Under the pieces are notes generated by a model. The model had not been told where the DNA came from and searched no databases. It saw only the letters and a list, made by a program, of their open reading frames with translations. The translations under genes were made by a program, and so were the position numbers. A stretch of 64,000 nt of DNA. Source: Cryptomeria japonica. Lineage: Eukaryota > Streptophyta > Pinopsida > Cupressales > Cupressaceae. The stretch lies in NCBI RefSeq assembly GCF_030272615.1, contig NC_081408.1:201772341-201836340 (forward strand). The letters run 5' to 3'. Below, in pieces: positions 23,597 through 36,102 of the stretch. Position 1 is the stretch's first letter. The number at the start of each line of letters is the position of its first letter.

Positions 23597-24909
23597 GACA
23601 ACAAGTTGTGCATGTGTGATAGGCTTTACCATTTCAAAGAACCTTTGACTAATTTTTATTTGAGGATACATACGTTGAAACTTGGAAAAAAATTGTGTTT
23701 GAGTCATATCCAAAAAATGTTTCGGATGTGGATCACGGATTTTACTACCAATCCTCCTTCTTACAACATCTCTTTGATTTGGAGAGAACCTTGTGTTATT
23801 CTTCCAAAAATCTTCAATTAGGGATCTCAAGGCTTCAACAATTGCTTTATCTTTCCGTGGTTATCCATCGGAAAATGCCCATAACTCATTGTTATATGGA
23901 TCCTTCACTCTTTGTCACCTTCCCAAAGCACTCATTAGAGTTTGTCTACTTATCTTCAATTGTTTACTTGTCTTTCTAAGGAGGTGAGCTTTCTTACTTT
24001 GAGTTCTTACAATTGTTGATGTAATGACATGTCGTGTGGCATTACTATCTTTTGTGTGTGAGTTGGAACCAACAATATCATATGCATTCATCAGATTCTT
24101 CACAATAGATTTGTTGCTTGATTCAATCAATCTTATTAGCCCAAGAATCTTCATTATAGGCCTAAATTTCAGATTTCTCATCATTTCAACAAATATTTGA
24201 CATCTTCCTGTCTCATTTAAAGGCTCAAAAAATATTTTCCATATCCGGTTTGCATGTCTTTGACAAGTACGCTTTGGAAACTTGTCAACCATTGGTTTCA
24301 AAACATTAGCATCAATATCAATCAAATACTTAGGCTTTCTATGCAAAACTCTAGGAGATGTTCTCAAACTTTGAGTTATCTCAAATTAGGAATGTCAATA
24401 ACATTAGGGATAGGTGGCATACCTTCAACCAGAGATGAAAATGATGACATACCTTGAAATTGAGGTTTACAAGATGGTGTAGCTCCAATACTTGATGTCA
24501 GTCGTGAAGTAATTGCAACGTCAAATGCCATAGAGGGAGTGCATTCAATATGAGATATTGTAGACACCAATGGTGTGCTAATAAGAGATGGCGTGCCTTC
24601 AACTTGAGATGTAAGAGATGGGGTGCCTTCAACTTGAATTGTGGTAGACATCCTCTCAACCTCGGGATTCAATTATCTCATTGCACAAAGGTTTTGCATC
24701 CATTGCCTTTGTGTGGCCATTTTTGTCTCTCTCTTAGATTGGATGGATATTTCATGTTCCTCTTCGATTGGAACCTCTTCAATTGACACCTCTTCTTCTA
24801 TGGTATTCAGTTTCCTTTGTTGACGAAGTTATTTCATTCCTTCTCTTTTTTTTTCATTCTTAGCTTCACGCTCTTCTAGTGTTACATTTTTTGGTCGTTT
24901 CCTCAGCAT

Positions 24910-25420
24910 GATGATGATTATGCATATGTTAAAATGGATATATGAAATTAAAATTATTTCATGTATTCCTTTTCTAAATTATTTCATAAGATCTTAAAAA
25001 GGATGTGTGAAATTGCAAATTTTATTTTAAACCACTAAACAAATAATTTTCTTATGCAACTTCCTTCAAATGCATTGTTAAATCTAATGTAAATCTAATA
25101 GGATTATAATCAATTTTGACTCACACTTTTATTTTAACATTTAAACAAAATAACACTTAATAAGTATTTGAATTCTAAAAACAAGAAAATATTACCTCAA
25201 TTATTCAAATTTGATAAAAAAAAACTATGTTCTTCCTCTTTGATGGTGCCAAATGAAAAAAAAGGTGGTTGAGAGCTAATGGAATGTATAAAATAACCTT
25301 GCATAAAATGTCAACACCATGCAAAAAGCATTTTTTTGTCTGATCATGTGCAGAAAGAAGACAAAATGAGAGAATGTGGGCTTGGATCACGGGTCAAGGG
25401 TCCCATATAACTGTTTTTTA
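24910..25420. other. AT-rich spacer upstream of the transposase-like gene
   Basis: About 510 bp of AT-rich DNA. It may contain the promoter of the transposase-like gene; I see no specific element and no ORF worth calling. Confidence 0.5.
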
Positions 25421-25745
25421 GTGCAGCTCATTTGGCTAGCGCCAAATATGGCGCTAGCCAAATGACTTCCATTGAAATTTTTTACCTTAAACTAAACACT
25501 AACTCTATACCCTATAACCTTTTTTTTGTGCAGCTCATTTAGCTAGTGCCAAATATGGCGCTAGTCAAATGACTTCCATTGAAATTTTTTACCTTTGATA
25601 AATTTCTACTCTATACCCTATAACCTTTTTTCTGTGCAGCTCATTTGGCTAGTGCCAAATATGGTGCTAGCCATATTTGGCGCTAGCCAAATGACTTCCA
25701 TTGAAATTTTTTAACCTTTGATAATTTTCTACTCTATACCCTATA
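25421..25745. repeat. Three tandem about 107-bp units with perfect hairpins
   Basis: The word GTGCAGCTCATTT recurs at 25421, 25528 and 25634 (spacings 107 and 106). In unit 1 the arms CATTTGGCTAGCGCC and GGCGCTAGCCAAATG form a perfect 15-bp stem with a 6-base loop (25429-25464). Unit 2 has mismatches; unit 3 has a second copy of part of the hairpin inserted. GCGCCAAA and TTTGGCGC words inside match the E2F consensus TTTSSCGC. Confidence 0.85.
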
Positions 25746-25795
25746 GTTTGGTAGCCACAACCATAAAAATTAAACCATATGACTCTTTAATACAT

Positions 25796-28700
25796 AATAT
25801 AGTGTCTTAGGACACCATATGACCGCTTAGGTGTCGTTATGGGTCGTATAGTGTCCTAACCGGTCATATGGTGTCTTATGAACCCTTACGACACCATATG
25901 ACCCCTTAGGACACAATATGTGTTGTTATGGGTCGTAAGGGGTCATATGGTGTCTTATGACACCTTATGACACAATATGACCCCCTAGGACACAATACAG
26001 TGTCATTATGGGTTGTATGGTGTCCTAAGGGCTCATATGGTGTCCTTTGACCCCTTAGGACACCATATGATGCCCTAGGACACAATACGGTGTCCTTATG
26101 GGTCGTATCGTCTCCTAAGGGGTCATATGGTGTCTTATGACCCCTTAGGACACCATATGGTGTCGTTATGGGTCGTATGGAGTCCTAAGGGGTCATATGG
26201 TGTCCTATGACCCCTTAGGACACCATATGACCCCTTAGAACATAATATGGTGTTGTTATGGGTTGTATGGACACCTAAGGGGTCGTATGGTGACCTGTGG
26301 GGCCATAGGACACCATATGACCCCTTAGGTGTCATTATGGGTCGTATGGTGTTGTAAGGGGTCATATGGTGTCCAACGGCCCCTTAGGAAACCATATGAC
26401 CCCTTAGGACACCATATGAACCCCTAGGACACAATAGGTTGTCGTTATGGGCCGTATGGTGTCCTAAGGGGTCATATGGTGTCTTATGACCCCTTAGGAC
26501 ACCATATGACCCCTTAGGACATAATATGGTGTCGTTATGGGTTATATGGACACCTAAGGGATCATATGGTGTCCAATGGGGCCATACGACACCATATGAC
26601 CCCTTAGGTGTCGTTACAGGTTGTATGGTGTCGTAAGGAGTCATATGGTGTCCTATGACCCCGTAGGACACCATATGACCCCCTAGGACACAATAGGGTG
26701 TCATTATGGATTGAATGGTGTCTTAAGGGGTCATATGGTGTCTTATGACCCCTTTGGACACCATATGACCCCTTAGTACACAATACGGTGTCGTTATGGG
26801 TCGTATAGTGTAGTAAGGGGTCATATGGTGTCCTATGATCCCTTAGGATAGCATATGACCCCTTAGGACATAATATGGTGTTGTTATGGGTATTATGGAC
26901 ACCTAACGAGTCATATGATGTACTATGGGGCCATATTACACCATATGACCCCTTAGGTGTCGTTATTGGTCGTATGGTGTTGTAAGGGGTCATATGGTGT
27001 CCTATGACCCCTTAGGACACCATATGACCCCCTAGGACACAATAGGCTATCGTTATGTGTCGTATGGTGTCCTAAGAGGTCATATGGTGTCTTATGACCC
27101 CTTACGACACCATATGACCCCTTAGGACACAATATGGTGTCATTATGGGTCATATGGTGTCCTAAGGGGTCATATGGTGTCGTATGACCCCTTAGGACAC
27201 CATATGACCCCTTAGGACATAATATGGTTTTGTTATTGGTCGTATGGACACCTAAGAGGTCACATGATGTCCTCTGGGGCATAGGACACCATATGACCCC
27301 TTAGCTGTCGTTATGAGTCGTATGGTGTCATAAGGGGTCATATGGTGTCCTATGACCCCTTAGGACACCATATGACCCTCTAGGACATAATAGGGTGTCG
27401 TTATGGGTCGTATGGTGTCCTAAGGGGTCAAATGGTGTCTTATGACCCCTTAGGACATAATATGGTGTCGTTATGGGTCGTATGGACACTTAAGGGGTCA
27501 TATGGTGTCCTATGGGGCCATAGGACACCATATGATCCCTTAGGTGTCGTATGGTGTCCAAAGGGGTCATATGGTGTCTTATGACCCCTTAGGACACCAT
27601 ATGATCCCGTATGACACAATAGGGTGTCGTTATGGGTCGTATGGTGTCGTAAGGGGTCATATGGTGTCTTATGACCCCTTAGGACACCATATGACACCTT
27701 AGGACATCATATGTTGTCATTATGGGTTGTATGGATACCTAAGGGTTCACATGGTGTCCTATGGGGCCATAGGACACCATATGACCCCTTAGGTGTTGTT
27801 ATGGGTTGTATGATGTCGTAAGGGGTCATATGGTCTCCTATGACCCCTTAGGACACCATATGACCCCCTAGGACACAATAGGGTGTCGTTATGGGTCTTA
27901 TGGTGTCCTAAGGGGTCATATGGTGTCTTATGACCCCTTAGGACACCATATGACTCCTTAGGACACAATATGGTGTCGTTATGATTCGTATGGTGTCCTA
28001 AGGGGTCATATGGTGTCCTATGACACCTTACGACACCAAATGACCCCTTAAGACATAATATGGTGTTGTTATGGGTCGTATGAACACCTAAGGGGTCATA
28101 TGGTGTCCTATGGGGCCATAGGACACCATATGACCCCTTAGGTGTCGTTATGGTTTGTATGGTGTCGTAAGGAGTCATATGGTGTCCTATGATCCCTTAC
28201 AACACAATATGACCCCCTAGGACACAATAGGGTGTTGTTATGGGTCGTATAGTATCCTAAGGGATAATATGGAGTCTTATGACCCCTCAGGACACCATAT
28301 GACCCCTTAGGACATAATATGGTGTTGTTATGGATCGTATAGTTTCCTAAAGGGTCATATGGTGTCCTATGACCCCTTAGGAAACCATATGACCCCTTAG
28401 GACAAAATATGATGTTGTTATGGGTCGTATGGACACCTAAGGGGTCATATGATGTCCTATGGTGCCAAAGGACACCATATGACCCCTTAGGTGTTGTTAT
28501 GGGTCGTATGGTATCGTAAGGGGTCATATGGTGTCCTATGACCCCTTAGGACACTATATGACCCCCTAGGACACAATAGGGTGTCATTAAGGGTCGTATG
28601 TTGTCCTAAGGGGTCATATGGTGTCTTATGACCCCTTAGGACATAATATGGTGTCGTTATGGGTCGTATGCACACCTAAGGGGTCATATGGTGTCCTATG

Positions 28701-31583
28701 GGGCCATAGGACACCATATGACCCTTTAGGTGTCGTTATGGGTCGTATGGTGTCGTATGAGCACTAAGGACACCATATGACCCCTTAGGACACAATATGG
28801 TGTCGTTATGGGTTGTATGGTATCCTAAGGGTTCATATGGTGTCCTATGATCCCTTAGGAAACCATATGACCCCTTAGGACATAATATGGTGTTGTTTTG
28901 GGTTGTATGGACACCTAGGGAGTCATATGATGTCCTATGAGGCCATAGGACACCATGTGAACCCTTAGGTGGCGTTATGGGTTGTATGGTGTCGTAAGGG
29001 GTCATATGGTGTCCTATGACCCCTTAGGACACTATATGACCCCCTAGGACACAATAGCATGTCGTTGTGGGTCGTATGGTGTCCTAAGGGGTCATATGGT
29101 GTCTTATGACCCCTTACGACACCATATGACCCCTTAGGACACAATATGGTGTCGTTACGGGTAGTATGGTGTCCTAAGGAGTCATATGGTGTCCTATGAC
29201 CCCTTAGGACACTATATGACCCCTTAGGACACAATATCATGTTGTTATGGGTCGTATGGACACCTAAGGGGTCATATGATGTCCTATGGCACCAAAGGAC
29301 ACCATATGACCCCTTAGGTGTCGTTATGGGTCGTATGGTGTTGTAAGGGGTCATATGGTGTCCTATGACCCCATAGGACACTATATGACCCCCTAGGACA
29401 CAATAGGGTGTCGTTAAGGGTCGTATGGTGTCGTAAGGGGTCATATGGTGTCTTATGACCCCTTAGGACATAATATGGTGTCGTTATGGGTCGTATGCAC
29501 ACCTAAGGGGTCATATGGTGTCCTATGGGGCCATAGGACACCATATGACCCCTTAGATGTCATTATGGGTGGTATGGTGTCTTATGAGCCCTTAGGACAC
29601 CATATGACCCCGAGGACACAATAGGGTGTTGTTATGGGTCTTATGGTGTCCTAAGGGGTCATATGGTGTCTTATGACCCCTTAGGACACCATATGACCCC
29701 TTAGGACATAATATGGTGTCGTTATGGGTTGTATGGATACCTAAGGGTTCATATGGTGTCCTATGGGGCCATAGGACACCATTTGACCCCTTAGGTGTCG
29801 TTATGGTTTGTATAGTGTTGTAAGGAGTCATATGGTGTCCTATGACCCCTTATGACACCATATGACCCCCTAGGACACAATAGGGTGTTGTTATGGGTCA
29901 TATGGTGTCCTAAGGGGTGACATGGTGTCTTATGACCCCTTAGAACACCATATGACCCCTTAGGACACAATATGGTGTCGTTATGCGTTGTATGGATTCC
30001 GAAGGGGTCATATGGTGTTCTATGACCCCTTAGGACACCATATGACCCCTTAGGACATAATATGGTGTTGTTATGGGTCGTATGGACACCTAAGGGATCG
30101 TATGGTGTCCTGTGGGGCTATACGACACCATACAACCCCTTAGGTGTTGTTATGGGTCGTATGGTGTGAAAAGGGGTCATATGGTGTCCTATGACCCCTT
30201 AGGGCACCATATGACCCCCTAGGACACAATAGGGTGTTGTTATGGGTCGTATTGTGTTCTAAGGGGTCATACGGTGTGTTATGACCCCTTAGAATATAAT
30301 ATGGTGTCGTTATGTGTTGTATGGACACCTAAGCGGTCATATGGTGTCCTATGGGGCCATACAATACCATATGACCCCTTAGGTGTCGTTATGGGTCGTA
30401 TGGTATCGTAAGGGGTCATATGGTGTCCTATGACCCCTTAGGACACCATATGACCCCCTAGGATACAATAGGGTGTTGTTATGTGTCGTACGGTGTCCTA
30501 AGGGGTCATATGGTGTCTTATGACCCCTTAGGACACCATATGACCCCTTAGGACACAATATGGTGTCGTTATGGGTCGTATGGTGTCCTAAGGGGTCATA
30601 GGAATATGGTGTCCTATGACCCCTTAGGACACCATATGACCCCTTAGGACATAATATGGTGCTGTTATGGGTCGTATGGACACCTAAGGGGCCATATGAT
30701 GTCCTATGGTGCCATATGACATCATATGACCCTTTAGGTGTCTTTATGGGTCGTATGGTGTCGTAAGGGGTCATATGGTGGCCTATGACCCCTTAGGACA
30801 CCATATGACCCCCTAGGAGACAATAGGGTGTTGTTATGGGTCGTATGGTGTCCTAAGGGGTGATATGGTGTCTTATGACCCCTTAGGACACCATATGACC
30901 CCTTAGGACACAATACGGTGTTGTTATGTGTCGTATGGTGTCCTAAGGGGTCATATGGTGTGCTATGACCCGTTAGGACACCATATGACCCGTTAGGATA
31001 GAATATGGTGTCATTATGGGTCGTATGGACACCTAAGGGGTCATATGGTGTCTTATGGGGCCATAGGACACCATATGACCCCTCAGGTGTTGTTATGGGT
31101 TGTATGGTGTCATAAGGGGTCATATGGTTTCCTATGACCCGTTAGGACACAATAGGGTATCGTTAAGGGTCGTATGGTGTTGTAAGAGGTCATATAGTTT
31201 CCTATGACCCTTTAGGACACCATATGACCCCTTAGGACACAATATGGTGTCGCTATGTGTTGTATGGTGTCCTAAGGGGTCATAGGACACCATATAACCC
31301 CTTAGGACACAATATGACTCCTAACGACACCTAAGGGGTCATATGGTGTCCTATGACCCATTAAGACACCATATGGTGCCATTATGGGTTGTATGGTGTT
31401 ATAAGGGGTCATATGGTGTCCTATGATGACTTAGGACAAAATATGGTGTCGTTATGGGTCTTATGGTAACCTAAGAGGTCATATGGTGTCCTATGACCTC
31501 TTAGGACACCATATGACCCCTTAGGTGTTGTTAGGGGTCATTTTGTGTCCTAAGGGGTCATATGGTATCCTGTGACCCCTTAG
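25796..31583. repeat. 5.8-kb palindromic satellite with 239/349-bp higher-order periods
   Basis: The region is built from GGACACCATATGACCCCTTA and its reverse complement, plus a spacer with GTTATGGGTCGTATGG. A marker (TTAGGTGT followed by CGTTATGG or a variant) occurs at 26607, 26956, 27304, 27543, 27792, 28141, 28490, 28729, 28968, 29317, 29556, 29794, 30143, 30382, 30737 and 31086. Spacings are nearly all 349 or 239, so units differ by one monomer of about 110 bp. The minus strand is open for up to about 160 codons (GSYGVLRGHKTPYDPLGHHT-like), but neither period is a multiple of three, so I do not call a protein. Confidence 0.95.
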
Positions 31584-31629
31584 GAAAAAAACTGAGGGAA
31601 AGAGGTGAGAGAGGGAATTAGATGGGTGT

Positions 31630-31979
31630 AAGGATGAAGAGGGAGATAGATCGAGGGATAGGAGAATAAGGGTATTGTGAGAGCTAGAGAGGGGAGGGAC
31701 AAAAAAGAGTTTATATCTATTCCACATTTGGTGCATGCAAAATAGGGAGAGTGCCAAATGTGTACATAGAAACCCCCATCTCACCTCTCCCTTCTTTATC
31801 TCCCTTCCCTCGTAGTTCCATCTCTCTCTATTAACTAGATCTCATATTCTCTCTCTCCCCTTACCTCTTCTCGGTCTCTTCATTCTTATAGATACATACT
31901 CTTTTTTATCCCTCCCCTTTGTAGCTCTCACAATTCCCTTATTCTGCTATCCCTCAAGCTATCTCTCTCTTCATCCTTA
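31630..31979. repeat. Foldback element with 81-bp imperfect inverted arms
   Basis: 31630-31710 is the imperfect reverse complement of 31899-31979; both arms are 81 bp, separated by 188 bp of pyrimidine-rich DNA. Shared words include AAGGATGAAGAG, GAATAAGGG and TTGTGAGAGCTA. It may be a small MITE-like or foldback element; no target duplication was found. Confidence 0.75.
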
Positions 31980-32090
31980 TTTGGCGCATGCCAAATGTGG
32001 AATATGGACCACATTTGGCACACACCAAATAGGGTGAGCTCACCATATTTGGTGAGCACCAAATGGGCCACTTTGGGAAACACCAAACCT
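31975..32090. repeat. Cluster of TTTGG-type hairpins
   Basis: GCCAAATGTGG (31990-32000) pairs with CCACATTTGGC (32009-32019), an 11-bp stem with an 8-base loop. ATTTGGTG-AG-CACCAAAT follows near 32046-32063. TTTGGCGC near 31980 is another E2F-like word, echoing the hairpins at 25421-25745 on the other side of the satellite. Confidence 0.75.
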
Positions 32091-34309
32091 ATGGTTTGGA
32101 TTTGCCTTGGGAATCCAACCCAAAGGTTTGGACGACCATTCTAGGCTAGAGACATGTTTTTGTTAGAACATTGAAAATTTTGACATATTTTTGGTCATGC
32201 TCTTCATTAGGTTTGCACGTGTTTGAATGAATTTAAAAAATTATACCGTGGTAAACTTGAGCTCCCTCTTAGCTATCCAAAAATGTAATTTATTTCAAAT
32301 TTTGATTTCGTTGAGTCTTTCATCTATAATTTCTTTTGTTAGTGTGTCCATTTTTTGTCAAAAATCAACATGCACTATTTTGGGTCTAGATTTTTACACA
32401 TTCATCAGATTTTGAAAAAAATTACATTTTTAGAAACTAGACTCCATTCTACACAATTTAAAAAAAAAGTTTTGATTTTTGATTTGTTTTGAATGATTTT
32501 AGGGGGGAGCATGCTCAAATTTCTATTTTTTAGGATGTGTCCACTTCGAAAATTAGTAAAAAATCACATACTCATTAAAAAATTAGCTGAAAATTCTTGC
32601 ATAAACTACAAGGTGTTAGCTAATTTCTCACTGAAGCGATTTTAAAAATTCAAAAAATAAGTTAACATTTTAGGGGGGCCACAATAGATGCTATGTTATG
32701 TTTTTTGCATAAAAACAGGACCACTTTTTGTGGCCCCCCTTTTTGAAGCCCTTAATCTCCACCATTTTCAAAAAAAATTAGTAGTTTAGAAAGTAGACTC
32801 AAAGCACTCTAACTCTTGTTCTTGTTGCATCTTCAAATTTGGAGTGTAACTATCTTCAAGTTGTCATTGAAGTTTAGACTTTGCTTATTTCAGAAAAAAA
32901 GTGGCATCTTAAGACCCCCTTTTGGTACCACAACTTGGTGCACATACCCGTCATGCTAGTCATAAATGCTCTATAATAGATGTAAACATTTAATATCATA
33001 TTGTAGAATCATAAATTGTAAATTTGTATAATTAACACCTCATTCTTGTGCCCCTACTTTAATATGTCCCATATTGTAGTTAGTTCTCTCATAGGTCTAT
33101 TTTGGCCCTTTTTACTCAAAATCTAATGTCACCTAGCTACATGGTTAAGTGGACCCCATCTTGGGATTGTGCCTTCATGATTTCCTACTTGTTTGCCCTA
33201 TTTTGAGAAGACAATAATGATTAGGTGCCCCTATCTACACCAGGGCACCCCTATTTAGACTAGGAAACCCCTATCTAGACCAGGATTCCTATGTGCCTTG
33301 GTCCCCCTTAAATAGGCCCTATTTCAAATAGGTTAAGGCACTTTCCCTGCAAAATAGATTTTGATCTTATTGCCTCAATGTGACCATTGGAGGTTTGACT
33401 AATTGGTAAATTACCTTGGGCACCCTATATAAGGACATATTATCAATTCATTTTCACCTAGAGGCATTCATCCATAATACACCCCATTATTTGTGGATTC
33501 ATTAAGCAGTCATCAAGCATTATCAAGAATTCAAGGTATGATTTTTTCCCACTATATCTTTCAAGCATCATGCAGAAAATCACATCAATCCTTATGTAAG
33601 AATATCTTCATGTTTGAGTCTTCTATGTGTTATCATATTATTGCATCAATATTTGTGATCACATCTAAATATAATTGCATCATCAACCTATGTTAATTAT
33701 TTCAAATTTGAGGTATATCATACAATATTTACTTTCAAATTTATATTTCCTATTTGAATTCAATTCAAGGTTAGTTCCTAAATTGGCATTTGACCTAAGG
33801 CAAACCCTCATCAACAATCCTATTTCCTTCTTTTTTTTTTTGCATAAAATTAGTTTAGGAGTTGCAAGTGAGGAATCTAGCAGAGTAGATGGCAATAATC
33901 AAACTTAGCTTTTGAATGTGTGAAAAGAAAGGAACAAGACAATTGACTCCCCTTGGTCCTAGAAATTTTAACCATCTTCTAACAATAGATTTTTTGCATC
34001 TTCTTAATCTGAAAAACATAAGTTTGTTTGACCTCAATATTTGGAGGACCAAGACAATCTACCCCCACTAAATGTAAGTTTGGTCCCAAGTGATTTTAAT
34101 GGATTTATCAATTTAGATGGTGACGCCCTAATTCCATTCCTTACATTTTGGTGATCTTGGTGTGCCTCATGCTTATTTCTAATTTTCATTTTCAGATCTA
34201 ATTTATATGCACTTCATTCATTCATATTTACAATCATTTCTAGGATAGAACATTATATTATATACATTTTTAGGTTTATTTCACCATACCTTGCATTTTG
34301 GGGAACCCA
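32091..34309. other. AT-rich region, possible decayed LTR
   Basis: I see no gene. A TATA-like CTATATAAGG at 33425-33434 is followed by leader-like sequence before the gag-like ORF at 34310, so an old LTR may lie in about 33000-34100. Its ends cannot be fixed, as no second copy is in the window. A short degenerate repeat of CCCCTATCTA(C/G)ACCAGG lies near 33228-33290. Confidence 0.4.
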
Positions 34310-35600
34310 ATGTTTCAGCATATTTTTAATTTTGTGTTTTTAGATCTCCATAATGTTCCCTTTTGTGCATATGATGATAGTTCATGTTTTCCTTTCATCC
34401 ATAACCATGATTTACCTTCTTCCACAATTGGTCACACCGATAAAGATTGTTTGGTGCAAAAAGATGATATTATGGTTAAATTTCCTAATGATACCATACT
34501 GAACTTTCATTTCAATGACCTTGCCTCTAGAGATGAGTCATTCATGAAGTTGTGTACCTCTCCTAGGGTACCTTATGTGAATAAGGAAAGAATCAATACT
34601 TTTATCAATGCTCTATATAATGGAGAGGCAACATTCAAGAGCAACATGTCACCATCCTCTTCTAAAGATACTTTAGAGAAAGGGATCCGAGGTGAAAATT
34701 TAGTTATATCTATCCCTTTAGATCCTCCTTATTCTCCTAGAGCTTATCTTGCTCATCAACATATTTGTAGGCAATACCATGTTGCGCACTTTCTTCATGA
34801 CCTATCTCCTAACATAACATCAAGAAAAGATGAAGCCTTAGATTATGAGGATCCTCCATCCCATGCTAACAAAGTGGATATGAATAGTAATTATGATGAT
34901 ATAAAAGAGAATCACCCTACATAGGATATGCCTTCTTTATCCATTCATCTTTTTGGTCCTTCAACGGGCCTTTATACAACAAATTTTGAATAAATTTACA
35001 ATCAAATCCCTTCTTCTTCACAATTAAAAACATCCTATGAGGTTGGCTATGATATAATTTTAGAACAAGGCTATAGATAACAAAGACTTGGAAAACAAGA
35101 ATAAGGAATCAAGGTCCCTATAGATCCTTACTCACAATTAACTATGGAAGATTTAGGATATCCCAATTCATCAACATCTATGGATGATCTGCTTAAGGTT
35201 CAAATTCTTAAGGAGTAATTTTTAAAACATAGGAACTATCATTCATCTAAAAATTCTTCTTCATGATACAATCTTCCTCCTTCCTTTCCAATCCATTTAA
35301 AACAAGAAAAAAATACTTCTTGCTCCATTAGTATACCTTACCCTATATCTAAAGATACAAGACCTATTCATATTGACAATTAAGAAACACTAGCTACAAG
35401 AATGCCTTGGAGGTTGAATTATGATAAGAATATTACTTTTCCATTCATAAGACATATCAATTATTATAATAACAAAGATGATAATGTGTATTGTCTCTTT
35501 CATCATTGCTTATCCCATTTTCTTGGACATTGTAAATCTTTTAAATAATTTGTTCAAAACTAATATGATAGAGCTCGTATTACTCTTACAACTGACCTTA
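34310..35600 (+). pseudogene. Decayed gag-like ORF of an unidentified retroelement
   Basis: The frame is open from the ATG at 34310 (MFQHIFNFVFLDLHNVPF) to 34924 and readable past several stops to about 35600. Near its end is YCLFHHCLSHFLGHCKSFK (about 35490-35550), which resembles the Cys/His segment closing Ty3/gypsy gag proteins. The rest is acidic, Ser-rich and unrecognised. No protease or reverse transcriptase follows. I infer a gag-type remnant from an element other than A, since the two gags share no obvious words. Confidence 0.45.
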
Positions 35601-36102
35601 TTCTTTTTCTTGATATAAAGTTATTTCCTTAGCATTCCCTTTATCCTATTATGTTGCTCCATACCCTATGGCATTTATAGGTTACCTTTATTGGGGATCT
35701 TTGTCATGTGTGGTGGTAGAAATTAAATTTACAATCATATGTAGACAACAACATAATGTTCATTCTTCCTTGTCTCCATGCTTGGGGAACAAGAATAATA
35801 TTTCAATTCTCTCTTTCGCAAAGATTTCCTTTTCCTTCAAGTTGCATTGTTCATAACATTAGGTCCTTTCTTACATAAAGTGGTGCTCCATGTGAGTACA
35901 TATATGTCCCTTGGTTAGACTTGTTCTTTGTTTGCATATGTGCATCATCTTATGACAGATCTCCCCTTAGTGAAGGGTAAGTGTACCAAGATGATGAACA
36001 AAAAGGAGGGTATAAGTGGCCACTTTTTTTTTTAATCAACTAAACCTGAACTTGGAGGAACAAATTGAGAATTGTGTTGGAAATTTGGAGGAATTGATTA
36101 TG
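35601..36102. other. Spacer before the LINE
   Basis: There is no gene. A purine word AAAAAGGAGGG (near 36000) followed by TATAAG could be a polypurine tract, and TGTTGGAAATTTGG at 36075 resembles the start of many plant copia LTRs. If so, the LINE inserted just inside the 5' LTR of the copia element. Both are weak readings. Confidence 0.35.

Larger units (their letters stand above)
21776..24909 (-). pseudogene. Decayed intron-containing transposase-like gene
   Basis: The frame starts at the ATG near 24909 (MLRKRPKNVTLEEREAKNEK), has a repetitive segment with VEGTPSL words (24620-24560), then an ordered protein down to a stop next to 21779. Readable blocks include LHRKPKYLIDIDANVLKP (24350), RRRIGSKIRDPHPKHFLDM (23740), a Cys-rich CCLDGTCVDCCG (23410), VDFAENYTLQPQNE (23095), HFYISDDCSHSTEF (22950), WSNNCASQFKNSQMFYWLS (22830), AGHGKGDHDGAGA (22720) and a CYCSSC motif (22425). 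Two introns are consistent in frame: 23515-23596 and 22164-22245, each 82 bp with GT-AG ends. Several stops and frameshifts (near 24370 and 22750) make it a pseudogene. The spaced Asp/Asn-containing blocks suggest a DDE-type, RNase H-like fold, but I cannot name the superfamily; a non-transposon host gene family is the alternative. Confidence 0.6.

Noticed and set aside
26135-31123. Many minus-strand frames of 60-160 codons with repeated Gly-Ser-Tyr-Gly-Val and Thr-Pro-Tyr-Asp-Pro words.
   Set aside because: They follow from a satellite whose words lack stops in one frame. The 239- and 349-bp periods are not multiples of three, so the frame is not maintained.
33425-34309. A complete LTR in front of the gag-like ORF.
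   Set aside because: A TATA-like word is present, but no second copy, target duplication or convincing primer site could be found, so only a possibility is noted.
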